From Xiphias gladius (taxonomy: Eukaryota; Chordata; Actinopteri; Istiophoriformes; Xiphiidae), in assembly GCF_016859285.1 (NCBI RefSeq), contig NC_053422.1, forward strand, positions 16,723,001-16,787,000: a DNA stretch of 64,000 nucleotides, written 5' to 3'. The translations under genes and the position numbers were made by a program. Each line of letters opens with the position of its first letter. The stretch's first letter is position 1. The notes under the pieces are model-generated. The model was given only the letters and a program-made list of their open reading frames with translations. It did no database searches and had not been told where the DNA came from. This document shows, piece after piece, positions 51,001-64,000 of the stretch.

Positions 51001-52281
51001 CCAAAAGTGCTGTGTGTGGCATTTTCAAAGCACGGGTGTTCCGTTTAGATACTGATATTAGAAAGTCCAGCATACACAAAAAAGGCCCATATGTAAACAC
51101 AAAAACAAAGAAAAGCAAATCCACACGACATCTCTTTAGGTTGTTATAATGTAACCTAAAATAATAAAAGGCCTGAAATAAGACTGCAGGATATATTTTT
51201 TCTGCTGCTCATAATTAGCCAATAGAATGTAAGCCTCACTAGTTACTAGGCAGATGCCTCCTCCGGGTGTTATAGGGAAGCACATATCTGGGTAAGATTT
51301 AGAGTCTCTTTAAGACGTGTTAACAGGTGTAAATTGATTTTTCTTTCATTTAAAAGGTGCAAGGTCACAATAACTCTTACTCCCTTATTTCATACACCGT
51401 TCGGCTTCAATGAAGAGTGAAACTTCAACCCAGAAATGCATGTATTTCGGTCTACTACTTATACACAATTTATTTATTATAATTAAGTGTTATGAGTTGT
51501 TTTACTCTATCTCAAGAACATATAATTAAAATCATAGATCAACATCTATAAGAACAACAAAGTCATTGTTATGAGTGAAACAGTAAGTTTTATTTATCCC
51601 TCACAACCAACTCTAAATAAATAAATATGTCAGAAACAATGTTAAGTTGTAAGACTTACGTATCGGTATTTCTTACTTAAAAATAATCAACATAGATTTA
51701 ACCAGTAACCAGTTTTTCTCTGTGGTTATTTATGAACCAATAGGGTGGCAGCGCATCATCAGTTACTAGGCAGACACCTTCTCCTTCTGCAAAGGGAAGC
51801 GAACGTACTATTGCAGGTAAAGATGTTTGAAACGTTGAAGTTTCAACAGAAAAACGATACTCTTATCGTATTACTTCCAGAGCGAATCTGCGAAGTGACA
51901 CTGAGAATGAGACACGTTTGGCATGCCATTTAGGATGAAAAGAACATATCAAGCACAATGTTAATCATCTGTTGAAACAAGTTGTGTTATTGCTGTAAGT
52001 CAGCTACTAAGCAGAGGCGCAAAATTTCAAAATTCTAATTTGAATTGTGATGCATTTCTCTTATTTCATTTTCAAATCAACCGTATAAAGAAAAAGACGC
52101 CCTTTAATAGCAAAGCTTATATTCCGGAACTGCTACCGAGCAAACCGCTGTTGTGGAGAGGATAAAGCATATTTATGATAACTTCTTCTCACCCTCCAGT
52201 TCGTACAGGCCCAACAAGGACGTGCTCACTGCCTGACAGACTCCCTCTGGCCAGGGGAGCATCTTCTGGAGAACTAGCCAT
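48086..52281 (-). CDS. cd74: cd74, MHC class II invariant chain, long form with thyroglobulin domain
   Basis: Nine exons: 52281-52193, 50823-50654, 49967-49867, 49685-49638, 49544-49461, 49370-49292, 48607-48407, 48295-48239, 48093-48086; 837 nt, 278 residues. It is a type II membrane protein with a cytosolic tail of about 38 residues, a transmembrane helix about 39-61 (LTTLACLLLASQVFTAYMVF), and a stalk QQIHSLQKNSERM. The CLIP-like segment is PMRMHMPMNTLPLL (compare human KMRMATPLL). The trimerisation region follows, then a thyroglobulin type-1 domain (exon 48607-48407) with the QC and CWCV signature cysteines, as in the mammalian p41 form. Skipping that 201-nt exon would stay in frame and give a p31-like form. 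It chaperones class II molecules to endosomes and blocks the peptide groove. The last exon adds only the final two codons and stop. A teleost a/b copy cannot be decided here. Confidence 0.96.
48715..48905 (-). repeat. third copy of the dispersed teleost repeat, reverse orientation
   Basis: The reverse complement contains TTAGCTTAGCTTAGCACAAA and AGACTGGAAACAG, matching the copies at 35-605. It lies in the cd74 intron before the thyroglobulin exon. Confidence 0.65.
51211..51281 (-). promoter_or_regulatory. cd74: W/S-X-Y-like module, copy 1, in cd74 intron 1
   Basis: On the gene strand: GCTTCCCTATAAC (W/S-like), then CTGCCTAGTAACTAGTG (X-like), then CTATTGGCTAA (Y, inverted CCAAT). Compare the class II X box CCTAGCAACAGATG and Y box CTGATTGG. 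X-to-Y spacing is about 10 bp shorter than in HLA-DRA. Confidence 0.45.
51735..51800 (-). promoter_or_regulatory. cd74: W/S-X-Y-like module, copy 2, in cd74 intron 1
   Basis: On the gene strand: CTTCCCTTTGCAGAAG (W/S; HLA-DRA has CCCTTTGCAAGAAC), then CCTAGTAACTGATGATGC (X1/X2; consensus CCTAGCAACAGATG plus a CRE-like half), then CCTATTGGTT (Y). All three elements are in class II order and orientation. The spacing of X to Y is the same as in copy 1, 520 bp away. RFX, CREB and NF-Y with CIITA bind such modules in MHC-II and CD74 promoters. Functional use here is inferred. Confidence 0.55.
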
Positions 52282-52472
52282 CTCTCTCTCTCTCAGCTTC
52301 TTCAAAGCAACGAACTGGTGAAAGTCCGGGCTGGTCAAACGGATAAATTGCCTTAAAGATGAGGAAGGAGCACCGGACAGGTTGCGCAGAAAGGTGACGG
52401 GACGCGGAAAGTCCCTCTCTTTTAAAGCCCTGTGGGACGGGCTCTGCAGAGCTGCGAGAGAGCGCTTTTTGC

Positions 52473-52520
52473 GATTGGTCAGACTGAAACACCATCACCT
52501 GTTGACAGAGGCAGACAATG
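52473..52520 (-). promoter_or_regulatory. cd74: X/Y-like elements in the cd74 promoter
   Basis: About 190-240 bp upstream of the ATG the gene strand reads CTGCCTCTGTCAACAGGTGATG (X-like, sharing GTCTGCCT...GTGATG with the intronic modules). CTGACCAAT, a CCAAT box in Y position, follows 12 bp later. Orientation of the CCAAT is opposite to a classical Y box. Confidence 0.4.
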
Positions 52521-53440
52521 ATGGAGTGGAGTGGGAGTTTATTTACAGCCCGATTTTCACCCTAACATTGTACAATCTATTGTCTGTACTAGTTTTCTAA
52601 GCTAATACGGTCTCTTCAATGAACTTGGAAATGTAGGTTTAAAGCTACTTTACATATATATTATTACTAAGATATACTACAAGAGTGAATACTTGATAAT
52701 AAACTTCATTTGCACTTACTTTTCCTCTTCCGTTTTTTGGGACAGAAAGTTCCTCACAGGGAAAAGAAATAAGCAAACAATAAAATTATTACTACTTTTA
52801 ATACTATTAAACAGTAATAGGACAATAATACATTTAATAGTGAAATGCTAGTGAAATAGTGAAATTTTTCGAAATATTTGTCAGTAGTAAGTATGAAAAC
52901 GTGAATTGTGATAAGTACTTCAGCTTCTATTAATAATAGATAGAATATTTTTAAAAGGCAGCAATTCGTCTTTATTTGGCCACTCTTTACTTCCTGGAAC
53001 AATAGAGCTTTTCTTATAGATGTTTGGTGTTTTCCCAACAAGTAATAAAAAATGAACAAGCATTAGACACATGACAAATCTACTCTGGGTTGTGTTAAAC
53101 ATCAGAAGGATAAATAAAAAATAAAAAAAAATAAAAAAAATCATCTTATTTTGTTGTTGAACAGGCCTATGCTTCATGCGGTTTTGAGAGATTCAGGTTG
53201 TTTTGTTCTCCGAAGCACTGCACCGTTAAGTGAAACCAAAAGAGCAAACCAATCATCGAGCCAAGTAACAAGAAACCGACAGTGTTAAAAGTTTCTAGAA
53301 ATCTCTGCAAAATAAGCAGTCATCATCATCCTGCTTGCTTCGAATTTAGAATGACCATCAATTCAACATCATTCAATAGAGCTTAGTTTGCTCAGATTCA
53401 ACTGTGAAAAGAGGGGAAAAAAAGGTACAACTACTGAAAA
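52521..53440. other. intergenic DNA between cd74 and ndst1
   Basis: AT-rich, with an (AAAAT)-like run near 53,117-53,140. No exon seen. In particular there is no rps14, which lies between CD74 and NDST1 in human. Confidence 0.5.
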
Positions 53441-53452
53441 ATACAGTGGTGT

Positions 53453-55453
53453 TTTATTTGCAAATTAAAAAGCACCGACAATATTAGTTACACTGTAAAA
53501 ATTATTGACAACAATTACAAATCTTTATCATACAGTCCAGGAGATTAGTACCATCGTTGCTGTTATGTGTTATCTCTTAATACTTTATATGGAGAGACTC
53601 AGTACCTCTTTACAATAGTTGGCAGTGAGAGAACATGAGAGGAAACAATCTTAGTGACACACCTCCGCACAATGACATTATCCAAACTCCCCTCAGTACA
53701 GCACTGACATTTCACACTATAGGAATGGGCTGATGGAGAGTGTAAACCCAAACACATTCAATAATTTAGGTCTACCGAGGGTTGCGTATTATGTACATTA
53801 CAAAGTCAGGAAATAAAGGACCAACATGTGCATTGTTATCACATCAGAACATTGTACAAAACTATTGCAATAAGAGCAGCTTTTTGTTATCTATGCTTGA
53901 CATCTAGTTGCAGTGGTAAAACCTTGACCGACAACCAAACGCCTATGTGTGTGTTGGTTTGCCTGGCAACTTTACACGTTTTTCCCAGAGACAGTTTTTT
54001 TTTTCCCCCCGAACTTAAACTCATCTAGTAAATGAAACATGATAATAGACAAAATATACAGTTCTGACAAAAAAAAAAAACAATGCTGAAAACAGATTTT
54101 GAAATGCACAATCTTGTTCTGTACACTATCTGAATCTCTTGAACCAGAGAGCTTAATTGAACATACAGTAGCTAGCTTATGATCTTCTTCACAGATTGTA
54201 GTAGGAGCCGTTTTGTTAGTGTGCTTTCCAGTAACCTGTATGCTCAGAATCGATGTTCACATGAGTGCCTTAAATATTGTGCTTTCAACATCTATCCTAC
54301 TGTTCCTGCTTTAGACAATTCAGTGGTCACGGAACCGACTAAAGAGGATGCTGAGCCCAACAGTTTAACTAACTGTACTGTACATCTGGCCTGTATGAGA
54401 AAACTGAGCTAAGATGTTTAATTTTGGTACATTCTACAATAATGCATTGCCATCAGCATTACAGAAACTTTAAAACAAAGTCCGAGTAACGAAAACAAAA
54501 CATAAAACGTCTAAAAAAAGGAACCCTCAAAAGTCCATGTGGTAATAGTTTAATGAAGATTCTGTCCTGGCACTTGTAAATGTGATAACTAGATTCTACC
54601 AAGGCCTATCAAGTAAGGCTGCAACATGCAGCCTGAGTCAAGATGCCAGATGTCCCATTCTCCTCTCAGAAAAACATATCTTTATCTATATATAGATATA
54701 TATATAGATATAGATATATATATATAGATATAGATATATATCTATATAGATATATATATAGATATAGATATGTTTTATATATATATATAGATATAGATAT
54801 ATATCTATATATATATATGCAAACAATGTCTCTATTGTCAATCAGGCTGTATTCTGTTTAGTCAATGTTATGTTGCCTTTTTTAATGTGCTCCAAACACC
54901 CGAACTCATAGCTGGAGACACAGGTGATGTTGTGTTTGTCTTTTGTCACCCCTTTTTCCAGAGCTCAAAATGTCACGACTGCTCAAGCTTCAGACTTTTT
55001 TTTTTTTTTTTTTTCCCTTTCTTTGATTTTCAGGATGAAGTTCATGTGAAGGAGAGAAAGTCTGATTAAGAGAGCAGGGATGTGATTATCAAACACCGAA
55101 GGTCTCTCCCCTGTAAATCACTGAGCCTTCCCTCCTCCTTCTTCAGGACACAGTGGGGGCCATCTTCAGGGCAATGGGACCTCAAAGCCCACGGACAGAG
55201 GGGAGAGCTATCAGCTGTTGAAAGCAGCTATGCTCTCTTCTTGCTCACCATCCACTGTTACCCTGTCCATTTGGGAAGATCACAGTAAAGTGTTGAGTTC
55301 TAGTTAGATATTCCATCCTCACGTCACGATATATTTCAGTTTCTTTCAAAACTATTTGGGATCTTTAACATTTCAGGCCACTTGGCCAGTGTCCCATAGC
55401 AGGGTCAAGCAGTGGTTAAGTGTGTGTAGCTGTGGTCTCCCCCTGTGGTGCTG
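53453..55453 (-). other. ndst1: ndst1 3' UTR, about 2 kb
   Basis: From the stop codon to a minus-strand AATAAA at 53,453-53,458. It contains a long self-complementary TATAGA/TATCTA repeat at 54,660-54,820 and a poly(T) run at 54,998-55,014. Confidence 0.55.
54660..54820. repeat. self-complementary (TATAGA)n/(TATCTA)n repeat
   Basis: About 160 bp of alternating TATAGATA and TATCTATA units in both orientations, able to fold into long hairpins. The apparent Ile/Tyr-rich ORF here is only the repeat translated. Confidence 0.85.
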
Positions 55454-63544
<8,091 letters not shown>

Positions 63545-64000
63545 CTGAAAATGGTGGGAGGAAAGAAGAGTGGGTCAGTACACGATGTGCTCATACTGGT
63601 GCACGAGTGCATTAATGAGGAGGCGTGAACACCCAGGCGCACGCGTGCCGACATACATATTTCATTCTGCAAGTTTCTTTCGGTAAACATCCAACATCCA
63701 CTCCCAGTTGCCTCACTCCTCTCCTTCATTCTGTTTGATATTTGTTCTCCTCTGATTCGGGTGTTTGTTCCATTTGATCTCTATGCTGGATGAGACTCCC
63801 AGCACACACCCTCTCTCTCACTCTGTCAGATTTTTCCGTCTTGTCAGGGTGTGATTTGTTACTAAAAGCTTGCTGTTGCGCTGCCAGTGAGGAGGCCTTG
63901 ATGCTTCTTCCATATTTTTTTCTTATACCCTCTGCCTCCACATGTGAGGGTGTCTGTTCTGCTCTGAGGGGACGCTAGCAAGGAACTTTTCAACATTCTT
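63545..64000 (-). other. ndst1: ndst1 intron running off the window
   Basis: Sequence upstream of the first visible exon. The exon begins in phase 0 after a good acceptor (TTTTCAG). No further exon is found before the edge. Confidence 0.6.

Larger units (their letters stand above)
50824..52192 (-). other. cd74: cd74 intron 1
   Basis: The 1.37-kb first intron carries the two class-II-type modules. A more degenerate X-like block (CTTAGTAGCTGAC) lies at about 52,000-52,015. No coding sequence. Confidence 0.6.

Noticed and set aside
52754-53177. Overlapping hydrophobic minus-strand ORFs (101 and 85 codons)
   Set aside because: Composition follows the AT-rich DNA (Phe/Leu/Ile/Tyr runs). There is no splice or start support.
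54643-54861. Ile/Tyr/Arg/Asp repeat ORF
   Set aside because: A translation of the TATAGA/TATCTA simple repeat.

Overview
The window is vertebrate nuclear DNA, almost certainly from a ray-finned (teleost, probably percomorph) fish. The genes are split into many exons with canonical GT/AG borders and vertebrate-type proteins. The order pdgfrb, csf1r, hmgxb3 matches human 5q32. Introns are short, (CA)n tracts are frequent, and several dispersed repeats typical of teleosts are present. I joined exons by eye. Exon lengths sum to whole codons for csf1r (978 residues), hmgxb3 (1280) and cd74 (278), and for the visible parts of pdgfrb (293) and ndst1 (546), so these genes look intact.

Layout. 1-7.2 kb (+): the last six exons and the 3' UTR of pdgfrb. 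8.5-19.2 kb (+): the complete csf1r coding region in 21 exons (probably csf1ra), directly downstream of its paralogue. 20.8-34.9 kb (-): complete hmgxb3, with an HMG box, two zinc ribbons and a Cys-rich C-terminal half; one intron carries a roughly 2-kb palindromic DNA element. 36.0-39.2 kb (+): slc35a4, a two-cistron mRNA gene encoding the conserved 103-residue mitochondrial microprotein in its leader and then the 325-residue nucleotide-sugar transporter. 39.25-44.8 kb (-): a coiled-coil protein with a shrunken kinesin motor whose ATP-binding loop is degenerate. 44.8-47.2 kb: intergenic DNA with a terminal-inverted-repeat element and an orphan Toll-like-receptor LRRCT fragment. 47.2-52.3 kb (-): complete cd74 (invariant chain with thyroglobulin domain). 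53.4-64 kb (-): the C-terminal 62% or so of ndst1; its 5' exons lie beyond the right edge.

Themes. Two class III receptor tyrosine kinases sit head to tail. cd74 carries MHC-II-style W/S-X-Y motif modules, one near its promoter and two homologous copies 520 bp apart in intron 1; this regulatory layout is the most interesting non-coding signal I found. The two most interesting protein-level signals are the SLC35A4 leader microprotein and the pseudo-motor kinesin-like gene. I saw no tRNA, rRNA, CRISPR array or retrovirus-like element.
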